DNA from: Marthasterias glacialis
Lineage: Eukaryota > Echinodermata > Asteroidea > Forcipulatida > Asteriidae
Assembly: GCA_911728455.2 (NCBI GenBank)
Contig: OU452221.1
Location: forward strand, 5,608,290 to 5,672,289
Length of the DNA stretch: 64,000 bases
Reading direction: 5' to 3'
Positions 63,896 through 64,000 of the stretch are shown here, piece by piece. Both the position numbers and the translations under genes were made by a program. A model generated the notes under the pieces. It made no database searches. It had not been told where the DNA came from and saw only the letters and a list, made by a program, of their open reading frames with translations. Each line of letters opens with the position of its first letter. Positions within the stretch are counted from its first letter, which is position 1.

Positions 63896-64000
63896 GTAGG
63901 CTTTGGAAAACTAGGTTTGTCATGAGGGTTAAGACCGGTTGCACTATGCCTCAGGTTTTAGCTAGAATTTGTGAAATGGGGTCTAACCCTAACTCCCTAG
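63896..64000 (+). other. Start of the intron after exon O
   Basis: Donor gtaggc at 63896; no further exon before the window ends. Confidence 0.85.

Overview
This is eukaryotic nuclear DNA from an animal. It is AT-rich and intron-dominated, full of short interspersed repeats, and strikingly rich in the short palindromic word ACATGTA. Repeat content and gene type fit a marine invertebrate. I lean towards an echinoderm such as a sea star, but that is an inference from general repeat style, not a proven assignment. There is no bacterial, phage or organellar signature.

One host gene can be supported: a plus-strand srGAP-family gene (SLIT-ROBO Rho GTPase-activating protein, F-BAR plus RhoGAP). Fifteen coding exons lie between 21874 and 63895. 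Every intron is GT-AG and all fourteen internal junctions keep one reading frame. Together they encode about 596 residues: nearly the whole F-BAR domain and its extension (exons A to I), a short linker carried partly by a 28-bp micro-exon (J and K), and the first part of the RhoGAP domain including the arginine finger (L to O). The initiating exon was not found and must lie in or before the first 21.9 kb. The remainder of the RhoGAP domain and the expected SH3 domain lie beyond the right edge.

Layout: 1-21873 holds no recognised exon. It carries a 27-bp minisatellite (about 3.04-4.16 kb), a non-autonomous pogo/Tigger-like element (4576-5427), tRNA-derived SINEs, and several MITE and fold-back families. 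From 21874 to 50520 five exons are separated by long introns of 4-9 kb. These introns hold an 18-bp minisatellite, a LINE reverse-transcriptase fragment and many SINEs and MITEs. From 50521 to 63895 ten exons lie close together with introns of 0.6-2.3 kb, again loaded with MITEs, nested insertions and a 117-bp tandem repeat.

The non-genic material is the richest part. At least four tRNA-derived SINE types, several MITE families with recognisable terminal repeats and likely TTA, TA or TTAA target duplications, nested insertions that give relative ages, and several near-perfect hairpins can be read directly. I found no new multi-gene system. The best leads are the repeat families, repeated insertion of one MITE family at the same position in a SINE, and a MITE ending 48 bp before a splice acceptor.
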